A stretch of DNA of 64,000 nucleotides from Euonymus europaeus (lineage: Eukaryota > Streptophyta > Magnoliopsida > Celastrales > Celastraceae). How positions within the stretch are numbered: the stretch's first letter is position 1; each line of letters opens with the position of its first letter. The stretch is taken from NCBI GenBank assembly GCA_963580455.1, contig OY756966.1, positions 24,369,001 through 24,433,000 on the forward strand. Direction: 5' to 3'. A model generated the notes under the pieces. It was not told where the DNA came from. It ran no database searches and saw only the letters and a list, made by a program, of their open reading frames with translations. The position numbers and the translations under genes are program-made. Positions 24,636 to 35,482 of the stretch are shown here, piece after piece.

Positions 24636-25089
24636 GTAACGACCCCCCTGGTCGCTACCAGACGGCCGGGCCCATAGACCACTACCCCCAACCCATCTCC
24701 TGGCCAGCCTCTCCTGACTACCAAGTGGGTTGTTGAAGGTAGGAGTCGAACTCCTCACCTCCCTTAACATAGGGAATCTTTCACTCTATGCCACCAGCTA
24801 AGCCATGGCTTAGTTGGTGGCATAGGGTGAAAGATTCCCTATGTTAAATGGAGGTGAGGAGTTCGACTCCTACCTTCAACAACCCACTTGGTAGTCAGGA
24901 GAGGCTGGCCAGTAGATGGGTTGGGCTGCCTGGTCCATGGGCCTGTCACGTGGATGCTGTGTGCGCTCTGATATAAAAACTCCTACCTTCAACAACCCAC
25001 TTGGTAGTCAGGAGAGGCTGGCCAGGAGATGGGTTGGGGGTAGTGGTCCATGGGCCCGGCTGTCTGGTAGCGACCAGGGGGGTCGTTAC
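24636..25089. repeat. Head-to-head pair of tRNA-derived SINEs forming a long inverted repeat
   Basis: The left arm (24636-24804, minus strand) and right arm (from 24803, plus strand) meet at the perfect palindrome TAAGCCATGGCTTA. Each arm reads, 5' to 3', a tRNA-like head with box A (TGGCTTAGTTGG or TGGCTTAGCTGG) and box B (GAGTTCGACTCC), the spacing of an RNA polymerase III promoter. A shared body follows (CAACCCACTTGGTAGTCAGG and onward), ending GGGGGGTCGTTAC. The right arm is composite: copy B runs to about 24975, then a 5'-truncated copy C resumes at 24979 and supplies the matching end. The outer ends GTAACGACC...GGTCGTTAC are flanked by AAAACT-like sequence on both sides. The arms are highly similar, so insertion or rearrangement is recent. 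Confidence 0.7.
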
Positions 25090-25321
25090 AAAAACTCAAG
25101 CTTGTATCTTGCGCGCATTTCACTTTGATTTGGCCCATTGGGCTTAGCCCTATATGCACGCAAGTCCACTATCATGACTTGTTGCTTATAAGCTCATGAT
25201 TGTTGGTTTGTTTATAATCCATATCACAAGCTTTGATTTCTTCCACGTGAGACATTAACACTTTTGAAATAACACAGAAGATTGATATACACCACAACCA
25301 TCACTTTCATGCATTGAACAA

Positions 25322-25460
25322 TAGGGCCGGCCCTGTCATATTTGGAGCCCGGGGCAACAAATTAATTAGAGGCTCCTTAGGGCGGGATTCGGAGTTCGGG
25401 GCAAATTAATTGGAAAGGTTGGGGGTCGCCCATGCTGGCCCGCTCTCCGGGCTGCCCCTG
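25322..25460. mobile_element. 139-bp hAT-type MITE with perfect 8-bp target duplication
   Basis: The element begins TAGGGCCGGCCCTG and ends CCGGGCTGCCCCTG, which reads CAGGGGCAGCCCGG in reverse, a short imperfect terminal inverted repeat typical of plant hAT elements. TTGAACAA occurs directly before (25314-25321) and directly after (25461-25468), a perfect 8-bp duplication. The interior has no coding capacity. Confidence 0.85.
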
Positions 25461-25599
25461 TTGAACAACCACACCTTCGCACACGCCTATATATATACAT
25501 ATATGTTTAAATATTTTTGACCTTTTGCAATAGACAACATATTAATTAAATGTAGGTTGAAGACCTTTTTAAATTTTAAAATAACGTATAAAAGGGGCG

Positions 25600-26448
25600 G
25601 GTAAGTCGTCACACAAAACATAACCGATATTGAGAAATTATTAATGAAGACTGAAATTTAAAAAAAAAATACAAAAATTGATGTAAGTCTCAACAAACGG
25701 ACAGCAAGCTCCACAATCATAGCTTTCTACGTATATTTGTGAGCCGAATCACATGTGACGAAGCCAGTACCAGAATGTTTTTTTTTTTTGGGAAATAACC
25801 TTAATAATTAATTTGCATAAATATAATAAAAGGACCCACAAAAGTCTAAGACTATACTTGGAAGATGTGTTAGGAGGAGTTAGATTGGGAGGGGAGGAGT
25901 TGGTTGAGAAAGGTTTATAAAAGTGAACTTTTGTTTGATATTTATAAGTATTGGAAGGTGTTAATAGAATTTATGTGGGTGAGCATCTGTCAACCACTCA
26001 AAATGAGGGGTTACGAAAAGGGGTTCGTGAATCCCTTCGAACACAATGAGGTGTTCACGTCAAGCAAGGGCTTGGAGGAATTCGTTTGTTCACGAATCTC
26101 TCCCAAGTCCCAACACCTCTCTCAAACAAGACCTAAAATATAAATCATTAAGGTGGGTTGGCAGGTCAAGAAGAAGCCAAAAACAGTGATGGAAGAAGCA
26201 AGAAAAAAAGTGTTTATCTCGTTTAACGGAGGAGCTAAGGGTGCAGCGCAATGCAATGCAGACCCTCTTCACTCTCTTTTCCATTCAACAAGTCGTCACA
26301 CAAAACATAACCGATATATAAAATCAGCTTGAACTCCCAGCCGGATTGCAAGTGAAATATATACGTTAATATTATATGTATATGATTGCTTACCTTAGTG
26401 ATGATGATTACTTTCCTTAGTTTTGATCATCAGAAAACATGACATTTT
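25600..26448. other. First copy of the CAD downstream flank
   Basis: Blocks match the region 39626-40110 downstream of the intact CAD gene, in order: GAAATTATTAATGAAGACTG, GGAAATAACCTTAATAATTA, CATTAAGGTGGGTTG, then AAGAAGCCAAAAACAGTGAT, GAGCTAAGGGTGCAG, and TATACGTTAATATTATATGT. A 28-bp stretch at 25603-25630 (AAGTCGTCACACAAAACATA and onward) is repeated exactly at 26290-26317, while the other copy of the block has only a diverged single counterpart. At about 26440-26450 homology switches abruptly to kinesin intron 10: this is the duplication join. Confidence 0.65.
25852..26131. mobile_element. ~280-bp insertion, probable MITE
   Basis: The other copy of the duplicated block reads AAAGTCTAAGATAGAAATCA without a break at 39814-39833. 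Here about 280 bp lie between AAAGTCTAAG and AATATAAATCA. The left end (CTTGGAAGATGTGTTAGGA) and the reverse of the right end (CTTGTTTGAGAGAGGTGTTG) are weakly alike, giving a poor terminal inverted repeat. A CTAAGA/CTAAAA pair may be the target duplication. The interior contains a few short inverted words (GGGGTTCGTGAAT, ATTCGTTTGTTCACGAAT) but no gene. Confidence 0.5.
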
Positions 26449-26699
26449 CTCTATTGACAGATTGGAGATGAAACAGTCTTAGCTTCTGAGGGACGTTCCA
26501 TCATGTTTACCGGAATTGTAGAAGCTAAAGTTGGTAACATCCGGGAAGTTTGGAGTGTGCTGCAAGCTGGAAGAAATGCTAGAGATGTAGGGTCCAATAA
26601 GTTGAATGAGCACAGCAGCCAATCTCATTGGTAAAAGCTTATGGCTTTTTTTGATAAAAGATGACGGTACCTCATTAATTTTATTAATGGCCTCGCTTG

Positions 26700-27060
26700 T
26701 GGCGGAGGAATACCGAAGGGACAGAGAGAAATAAAAGGCACAAGAAAAACAATGGACTTAGACCTAGACCACCTAGAGCAAACTGCAGCACATTAACGGC
26801 TAAACAACAGCGCAAAACCAGCAGCATGGCTTGCATGGACAAAAAATTGCAACACACTACCATTCGCAAGAACTATGATGCAAGAATGCAGAAACCAATA
26901 AAAGGCACAAGAAAACCAGCAGAAGGAGAGAAAATTGCAGCACAATATTGGCTAAACATCAGCACAAAACCAGCAGCATGGCTTGCATGGACAAAAAAAC
27001 TGCATCACACTACCATTCGCGTGAACTATGATGCAAGAAAAATGCCGAACCCAAGAAAAG
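26700..27060. repeat. Tandemly duplicated segment in the LINE 3' UTR
   Basis: A block containing AGCAGCATGGCTTGCATGGA, ACACTACCATTCGC and AACTATGATGCAAGAA occurs at about 26800-26890 and again 152 bp later (about 26952-27045). AAAAGGCACAAGAAAA also recurs, near 26733 and 26899. These are two to two-and-a-half copies of a roughly 150-bp unit downstream of ORF2. It is non-coding. Confidence 0.75.
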
Positions 27061-27117
27061 CAGAACAAAAAACCAGAAGCCAGAACCCAGAAAAAGCAGA
27101 ACGAGAGGAACACTCAA

Positions 27118-30100
27118 TTAGGCGGACTGGTTGGAATCCGGGAACCAAGCCACTAACATACTTTGACGAAGAACACCGCTCTTGGCCAAAGAGTGAGCCA
27201 CACCATTTGCTTCACGCCATATATGTCTGAAACTGACTGGAAGCAGGCTCCTTTGAGCATTGCTTATGGCATTTAAATCCTGTTGAAGCTTCCAGGGAAT
27301 TGTTGAGCCAGAGGATAACCATTTAATTGAATTTAAAGAGTCAGACTCCAAAATAATGCAACCCAACGAATTGGAGTTTTGAGCAACAGAGATCTCCAAT
27401 GTCAGTCGGATGGCTTTTAGTTCTGCAGAGGTGGCATCAACCTTATCAATAGGACCAGAGAAAATGCATAAAAAATTCCCTGAACTGTCACGAAGCACTC
27501 CCCCAATTCCCGATCTTCAGGCTGAGTGGAACCATCAGTGTTCCATTTGATATGACCATCCAATGGAGGAACCCAATCACACATAGGCCTCAAGGATTTG
27601 CCAATAGAAGACTGAAATTTTAGACCGTCGCTTGAAGTCATGAGCTCTATACCATGACATGGGAGAGGAACATTAGCAGCCTTTAACCAACTGCCAAATC
27701 TTATATAAATCAATTGAAGAATATCATCCCATACTATACATTTTTGATCAAAAACCAGTTTATTTCTTTCAGTCCATATAGTCCACATTGCGGCTGCCAG
27801 AATCATCCACCAAACCTTTTTTTGTATTTTGCCACTAACAAAAAAAGACCATTGCTCAAATAAACACGCTACCGAGCCTGGGATGCACCATTGATAACCC
27901 CACCAAGACAGAATATGATACCAAATAGAACGGGGGCCTTCACAATGAAGAAGCAAATGATCCACAGATTCAATGAATTTAGAACACAAAGGGCAGATAG
28001 CATTATCAGGATCAAGAACTCCAATATTTAACAGCCTCCCACGAGTGTTTATCCTTCCCTTTTGAGCCAACCATAGAAAGAATTCCACCTTGGGAGGAGC
28101 CCAACCATTCCAAACCTTAGAGGAGGAAATATCAAAAGTACTATAATTCTGAGAAGCAGCCGCTGTCGTAAGAGATTTAACAGAAAAGTTACCATCAATC
28201 AAGTGCTTCCATATAATTTTATCTGATTCAGAGGGACATAAAACCATTTGGCCAATAATTTGAAGAAGCTGAATCTCTTGCTCCTCTTCCCAGCGAAATA
28301 GATCTCTTCTCCATGACATGATCCACTTCCAATGTAAACCATCCCAAATCCCACAGTTATTAATGGACATAAACTGCAAGTTTGACACACTATACAACCT
28401 CTCAAAACGATCCTTCAAGGCAACCTCTCCCACCCAAACATCCTCCCAGAATCTAACCTTGACACAATTCCCCAAGCTAAAAGCCAAACCTTCTTTGATT
28501 GCAACCTCAACAGCCCCCCCTGTAGGGTTTAACAAGCTATGGATATTTCTCCATAGAGAAGAAAATTTTGGGCTTGGGGACCAAGACTACAAGCTTCCAG
28601 GTAAATCATATTTATTTTGAAGGAGAGACTTCCAAAGAGAAGGGTGATCTTCTTGCTCCATATTAAATCTCCAAATCCACTTAAAAAGGAGGGCTTTATT
28701 TTTCTCCATTATAGAACCAATTCCAGCACCTCCATTTAATTTTGGAGCAGTCAAAACATCCCAATTAATGTTGTGAATTTTCCTAACGCCAGCTTCATCT
28801 CCCCAAAGAAAACCTCTCTGTAATTGCTCAATTTTTTTTGCCACCGATGAAGGAATTCTGAACAAGGACATATAATAAACTGGAAGACTGCGTAAGACAG
28901 ATTTTATAAGATTTAGCCTACCTCCCATTGAGAGGTGCCGAGCTTTTCATCTAGACAGCCGAGATTCAACTTTTCGAATTATTGGATCCCAGAACTGCTT
29001 TTTCTTCATATGACCACCAAGAGGAATTCCAAGATACAATATTGGGAGCGATTCTTGCCTGCACTGAAGAACACGCGCCATTTTTTCCACATCAACATTT
29101 TTAATTCCAATCCCCACCAAGATAGATTTGTGAAAGTTGACTTTAAGGCCAGAAACCAATTCAAAACATCGCAAGATTCTTTTGACATTCAACAGTGAAC
29201 GCTTCTTGTTGGGGTTGAAGAAAACGGTATCATCAGCATATTGCAAGTGGGAGAATTTTACTCCATCCTTTTTGCAAGCAATACCTTCAACTAGGCCCCG
29301 CCGCTTGGCATTTTCAACAAGCTGATGCAAGCCTTCAGCAGCAATTAAAAATAAAAAGGGGTCTCCTTGACGTAACCCTCTTCTCATTTGCACTTGCCTA
29401 GTTGGACAACCATTAACGAGAATAGACACCTTCGCAGATTGAGTACAATCCTTGATCCAGCTCATCCATTTAGACCCGAAGCCCATCCTGGCACTAACGT
29501 CTTGAATATAGCTCCAATTCACACTATCAAAAGCTTTTTCGGAATCAATCTTTAGGATATAGCCCTGCCGATTTGATTTTTTTAGATGATCAACAATCTC
29601 CGAAGCCATTAAGGAAGAATCCATAATCTGACGACCTCTGATGAACCCAGACTAAGAAGCACTGATTATAGAGTCAATTGAAAGTCTCAATCTGTTGGCC
29701 AGAGTTTTTGCAATAATTTTGTACAGACTAGAAATTAAACTGATAGGTCTATAATCCTTCAAGAAAGCCGCATTATCTGATTTCGGAACAAGGGTGATGA
29801 AAGAAGCATTAATCCCCTTTGGCAACTTCTCAGAGGAATAGAACTGCTGGAACATATCAACCATGTCATCTTCCAGAAAGCTCCAAGACTTCTTGTAAAA
29901 GCCTAAGTTGAAACCATCCGGACCGAGCGCTTTTCCACTATCACAACTCCAAATTGCCGCTTTTTTTGCCTCCCTTGAGAAAGGGGAATCCAGAGAACTA
30001 GAATCTGCAAGACTTAATCTTTTGAATTGGAGATCAGCCATAACAACAAAATCACCATGCGAAGGGGAAAACAGCTTTTGAAAATGATTCACAACTTTTG

Positions 30101-31280
30101 CCTTGATAAGCACAGGATCATCAATTTTCCCTTGATCTGAGCCTAAACTCAAAATAGCATTATTCATTCTTCTAATGGAAGCGGATAAATGAAAAAATTT
30201 CGAATTCTTGTCACTTTCCTTCAGCCAATTTATTCTAGATTTTTGCCTCAAAAGACTTTCCTGCTGCCGAGCAACAGACCAAAAATCAGATTGAAGGGCC
30301 AGAAGTCTGCATGATTCCACCCTACTCAACGGGGAGACCTCCCTCTTTTTATCAAGAATTGCTATATCAGATTCAATCGTAGCAAGTTTCTCTAAAAGGT
30401 TCCCAAAAATCGAAGTATTCCAAATTTTTAGGTAGGACTTCAGCGATTTTATCTTCATGACTATACGATAATCACCAGCAAAGTACCGGCCCAGCTCTAA
30501 CCACTTTGACTGAATATAGTCGAAGAATTGAGGATGACTCCACCAACAATCCGAAAATCTAAAAGGCTTGGGACCCCAATCTAAATCTTTTAAAGAGAGT
30601 AAAAGAGGACTATGATCAGAGACACCTTTATTAAGACCTTGCAGAGATAGACTAGGAAAAGAGCAAAGCCACTCCGTATCATAAAAGGCTCTATCAATTC
30701 TACTCATACTCTTAGAATTCCCCCAAGTGAAGATTCTACCTTTCAAAGGAGCTTCGACCATATTGCAGTTGTCAATGAAATCACTAAACTGTTTCATGCC
30801 CGTAGAGAAAGAGACACCACCTTTGCGATCAGAAGAAAGGATAATTTCATTAAAATCCCCCCAAAGTAACCAAGGAAGAGAACTATTTAATTTAATTTGA
30901 AGAATTTGCTCCCACTGGATTTTTCTTCTACTCTCACAGTTGTGCCCATAAACTGACGCAATCACACACTTAAAATTGAAGCTTAAAAGAGACCCTTCAA
31001 TAACGATCCAACGATCACCCACAATAGACCCCTGAATCTTGAAGAAACTCGGATCCCAAGCGCAAAGAATACCCCCAGACATACCAGTGGAATCACAGCA
31101 CCTCCAGTCTACATTATCCGAACCCCAAATAGATCGCACAAGATTAGAATCAGAAGAGACAAGCTTGGTCTCAATAAGACTTAGAAAGCCAATTTTATGA
31201 ATTTGAAGCAGCTTTTTAATAGCCCTCTTCTTGACAGCCCCGCCAATACCCCTGATATTCCAAGCCAAAAGATTAGACAT
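27118..31280 (-). pseudogene. LINE ORF2: endonuclease, reverse transcriptase, zf-RVT, RNase H
   Basis: ORF2 probably starts at ATG 31280 (MSNLLAWNIRGIGG). Earlier frame continues upstream only from non-ATG codons. Domains in order: AP-type endonuclease (about 31270-30500, with LIETKL, YGHN, WLLWGDFNE and SDHSPLLL), reverse transcriptase (about 29930-28980, with ALGPDGFN, DYRPISLIS, GLRQGDP and the catalytic YADD at 29229-29240), a zinc-binding region near 28000 (CPLCSKFIESVDHLLLHC), and an RNase H (WNTDGS, then ESDSLNSIKWL and EANGVAHSLAKSG). The frame is constant from 31280 to about 27510 but has stops at 29652 (TAG before SGFIRGRQI), 28947 (TGA) and 28587 (TAG). A frameshift near 27500 separates the RNase H. 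As written it is inactive. Confidence 0.9.
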
Positions 31281-31325
31281 GATTGAAAAATAAAACCCCC
31301 AAAGCTTTATAGCCACCGCAACCAA

Positions 31326-33763
31326 TCAATGTCCACTTTGGTTAGCCTCCTCCCACTCCCGCTCTTCCCTTTCAATCATCAGCTCAAAACTTTTTTCAAT
31401 TTCCAGATCACTAACCTTGCCACAAAGACCAACTTCTTTGCCAATTTTCCAGGTTTTTTTTGCCTCTCTTTTCCTCCTTCTTCGAACCAAGCTCTGCTCT
31501 GAAACATCCTTGCAAGATCTGTCAGCAATTGAGCCTGCAATATCCGGTTTAACCTGATTATTCATGTTAACAATACCCCCATCTGAAATTGAGACATCCG
31601 CAACTAGACTATTCCCAGAATCTGCTTGCATTATGTTGCTAATACGTCGGATCTTCCTTCTCGTGGGCTTTTACATAAGGGCCAAAATAAGGTTATATTT
31701 CAGATTAGATTGAGGAAACTTTGACTTCTTTCGAATTAACTTTCGTTTAAAGCTCTGCTTCTTCTTCCTCTTGCCCACCTCCGTAGCCAAGGTGTAACCA
31801 TCTACTCCACTTGATGTCTCCCCAGACACTTCGCTTCTCCCATGCCTATTTCTCTTATTACTTTTTTTGCCCAGGTAACCAGGATCAGAACGAGCCTTTC
31901 TCTCCCCATCTTCCAAAATGGGCTGTATAGGCCCAATATTAGAAGATTTTCCAAGAGCTGCATTCAATTGAACCTTCACACTAGGCGTATCTCTAACTGG
32001 GTCACTACTAATACTTCTTGGGCCCAAAATAGATTTTGAGCCCAACGTTGGACATTTTAAGCCCAACCTTTGGCTAACTTGGGTAGCACCAATATTCTTT
32101 GACTCCGCAAAATCCGCATTTTCAGCTTTTGCATCAGATATTGTTTCAGAGACTCTGATCTGAGAAGATTGACCCTCATGAGGATTTAAAGCGTCTGACA
32201 GCTCTACAATTACCTTTTTGCCCTTTCTATTCTGAGTCGATTTGAATTTTGAATTTGAGATTGATTTCCCTCCCGTGAACGATCTCCGATCAGGGACACC
32301 GGAAAGTTCAGGACGATCATAACTATTATCATACTTGTTAGGAATGCAAGCCTCCACCTCCACTGGACAATAGTCATCGGGAACATCTTTTAAGATATCA
32401 AATCTTCCCAATTGAAGGACATATTCAGTTTCCGATTCTAAATTGGTCTCCTCTTTCGCCGGTTTGGTACTGACTTTTTCATACTGGAACCGCCCACACC
32501 AAGGGCCATCCGAAGGATCTTCAGTAATTTTGATAGGATACACAATACCATCCACTGAGACTTTCACGACCCGATTAACTTTGTGAACGGATGAAGTAGC
32601 TATCAAGACACGGGCAGCATCCAAGCGTAATCTTTCGGCTGTATTTTTATCTAAAGAAACAGCATCTCCTACCATATTTCCCAGCATCATTAGAAATCCT
32701 GGATTCCAAGCATGCAATGGCAGACCTTCGCATTTCAACCAAGCATATCTTTCTGTACGAACATCAGCAGCTTTCCAAGGCTCTACACTCTGAAACCATT
32801 TTGCTAACCAATCCGGCTTCAAGTCAAGGGTTTTTTGCATGTCTAGATGGGATGAGAATGTCAATAAAATCATTTTGCCCCCCATTGGCATTGTGTAACA
32901 CTCAATCAAGTCATCAGAGTTTATAAAGTCCCTCATCGCCTGAATTGAAGCATTTTGCCATAAAATTCCATTTGCGCTTCCTTCTAGCCATTCTCTATCA
33001 TCTTGAAGAGATGTATACTCTATCAGGCTTCGATGCTCTTCTACCATTGGAGAACACACAATTGCCCCAACAACATCCTTACTTCCCTTTTCTGCATCAA
33101 CATACTCATTTTCCTTTTTATCATCATCATTTCCCTTATCTGTAACAACAAACTGAGAATTCCTTCTTTCTTCACTCTGGTTAGAGGATTTTTCCTTCTC
33201 CATAGTGAAACCAGCAGAGCGATGGTTGGTTTCCTTCATACCTGCTAACCTTGTTTCCATCTTTGCATTTTTCCTGAATAATGCTTTGTTAGCTCGTAAC
33301 TTGTATGTGTCTATCCAGATATTTCGTACTCTTTCCAGAAGATTATCTTCATTCTGAAGACCTTCAAACTCCGTGAACCCAAATCGTCTGCCTTTCGATT
33401 CAACTTTTCTGGGATATAAACATCAAGAACCTTTCCATATTGAGAGAGAACCCATTTGAGAGCTTCAGTGTCCCAACCAGGAGGGAAGTTTTCAAAGTAA
33501 ATTTTGGATGGTTTTTTAGGATTGGGATCATAATGGTGTTCAAGGATGTGGGGTTGAACATGATGGTTGGATACGGGCTGCAAGTTTGGATGAGTGGGCC
33601 AGTTGCATGATCGTGATGGTTCAGGTGGCTGTTTTGATGAAGAAGGGAGTGCGGGCCAGTGGCTGGTATTTAGGAGCGGAAGTGTGTGGGGTACACGGTG
33701 GTGATGGAGGTGGTTGGGGGGAACTCTCAAACTTTCTCTGCCTCTCGCTCTAGACATCTCCAT
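31326..33763 (-). pseudogene. LINE ORF1: RNA-binding protein with RRM and DUF4283-like region
   Basis: The ORF starts at 33763 with a Pro/His-rich leader, then an RRM-like fold (KIYFENFPPGWDTEALKWVL, then YGKVLDVYIPEKLNRK). A single-base loss near 33385 shifts the frame; the expected continuation (RRFGFTEFEG) is visible in the next frame. The rest (33260 onward) contains a DUF4283-like region (WLEGSANGILWQ, TFSSHLDMQKTLDL, ERYAWLKCEGLPLHAWN) and a Lys/Arg-rich tail. One TAA at 31671 interrupts it; the same frame reopens and ends at TGA 31326, about 45 bases before the ORF2 ATG. ORF1 proteins of plant LINEs bind the element RNA. Confidence 0.85.
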
Positions 33764-33991
33764 ATTAAGAACTCTGGTAAAAGCTTATGGCTCTTGCCTT
33801 ATCCTGCTGTTATTAAGAGCTTCGATATGGTTTAATTGGACTGCAACAAACAATTAATAATAAGCTGATATTTGCATTTCCTATTCGTTTATTCAGCATG
33901 CTTTGTATCGTGGTGAAAACCAAGAACTTGATGAATGGGGAGTGCACCAAGAGCAAGCTTTGTCTCATGGATTTGTGTTAGGTACTGAAAG

Positions 33992-35482
33992 CACCTAGTT
34001 TTTTGGCCTTAAAGAGCTCATTTTATTGGTACAAATATTGCTTATAATGTGTTATTATTCAGGTGCTGCTGATTGGATGATTATTGGAAAGCTGTTGTTA
34101 CTGGATGCTATTTGAGACCTGAGCGCGGCCGCACGACACGAGGATGAGTTTTCATGCAACAAACAGTTGACGTGACAATTAGGGTTAGACCCAACTGATT
34201 TTTTAATATAAAAGGAAGCCTGTTCAGCTATAGAAAGAAAAAGAAAGAAAGAAAGAGACTGCGCAGCGGTGGGAGTAAGAAGTAACATGCGGTTCAAAAA
34301 CAAGGCTATTTCATTAAAGATCTTCTAGTCCTCCATTGGTTTAATCATTGTGCTTGAGTATTTTGATGATCTTTATTATGACTATATGTAACTAAGTTAT
34401 TTTCTAGCTAGGATTGGTACATTCTTCTACCAAAAATCTTGTGCATTGATTTGATTGACGATTAGACCAAATTGAATTCATTGTTTTTTGAATTTATTGT
34501 TGATTTTCTATTGTTATGCATGTTTGATCAACATCATAATTTTAGGAATTGTTAGTTGAACATATTCGACTGAACATGACTTGGTGTTTGATAAAGTAAT
34601 AAGAACTTGCATAAGATCCAGATTTTGAGAACATTGAACACAATTGATGTTATGTTGTTATGCATCAAAGGGCCGAGAGTTAGGTCAGTCTTGGACTTGG
34701 CGTTTCTGTTGTACTGCATCAAAGGGTGTATAAGTGGGCTGGATGATATGTGCGAGTAGTAGATTTGGCTAAGAAAGTCTGTAAATGGGCCGGGAGTTCG
34801 GGACATATGTGTTAGACTGGGTTAAGTTATCATGTATATAAGTATAACTACTAATTTTTTTCCCAAAAAAATGGATCGGGCTACAGCCCACACTAGTCTA
34901 AGAGTACGTCTTCGCCCCTGTCTCCAATGAGCCCTTACCCTCGTTCAACACTGTTGATTCATCACAAAATAACTGGGGTTAGAGGTATTTCTAAGATCTA
35001 ACTTGAACAATAAGAAAGAACACTTGCACTACTTCGTCAACAACTCGGGTGATCTATGATCAACTCCGGTGAAGCTGCCCGTGAATCCTAAGTTACTCTA
35101 CTACTCAGTACTCTCCCCCGGTGCACTGGGTCACTCAACGACTCATTATTTGAAGTGACTATAGGACCTCTCTAGGTTTCAAGTAAGAGAAATAGAGAAT
35201 CCAAACTTTTATTATAAAAAATTGTTTCAAGTTTCCTTATTATATTATTCTTTAATTTACATTATTCTTTAATTTACATTATATTATATTATTCTTTAAT
35301 TTACATTATAGTATTGCACCCACTTTGAAATTTAATGCTTTCGGTGAAATTTAGTGTTCCCATGGCCAAAAATGTCAAAAGATGGTCTCCACCATGTTGG
35401 TGGAATTGTCTCCACCGACAGTGGAGTTGGCAAGATTTTTTATTTTTTTTATTTTACAATCTGAAACCGGGGTTTCACAGAT
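33992..35482. other. Unidentified ~1.5-kb block inside the kinesin pseudogene
   Basis: The block replaces the end of exon 12, exon 13 and nearby introns of the pseudogene. It has no counterpart in the intact kinesin gene. It contains a GC-rich patch with a NotI-type octamer (GAGCGCGGCCGCACGACACG near 34120), a TATA-like AATATAAAAGG (34205), a purine-rich (GAAA)n stretch (34235), a short repeat GCATCAAAGGG (34662 and 34717), and ATTATTCTTTAATTTACATT repeated about three times near 35240-35310. No open frame of note. It is probably a decayed mobile element of unknown class. Confidence 0.5.

Larger units (their letters stand above)
26647..33774 (-). mobile_element. Near-full-length L1-like LINE, 7.13 kb, with 18-bp target-site duplication
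   Basis: The element lies on the minus strand inside intron 11 of the kinesin pseudogene. The 18-bp TGGTAAAAGCTTATGGCT occurs at 26629-26646 and 33775-33792 without a mismatch. The element's 3' end faces left, with a T-run (its poly-A tail on the other strand) directly after the left duplication. ORF1 (RNA-binding) and ORF2 (endonuclease, reverse transcriptase, RNase H) are both recognisable with few disabling changes. Only about 11 bp precede the ORF1 ATG, so the 5' leader is probably truncated. The perfect target duplication and few stops indicate recent insertion. Confidence 0.92.

Noticed and set aside
24636..25089. A functional tRNA gene suggested by A- and B-box sequences.
   Set aside because: The box A-box B spacing exists but there is no closed cloverleaf with matching acceptor stem, and the unit continues into a repeated body, so it is a tRNA-derived SINE.
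31842..33248. Several plus-strand open frames of 60-80 codons inside the LINE.
   Set aside because: They are antisense shadows of ORF1.
33976..35479. TGTTAGG...TTTCACA edges suggested a solo LTR of 1.5 kb in the kinesin pseudogene.
   Set aside because: Kinesin exon 12 homology continues past the TGTTAG (AGGTACTGAAAG matches AGGTAGTGAAAG), so the left edge is not an insertion boundary, and no 5-bp target duplication is present.
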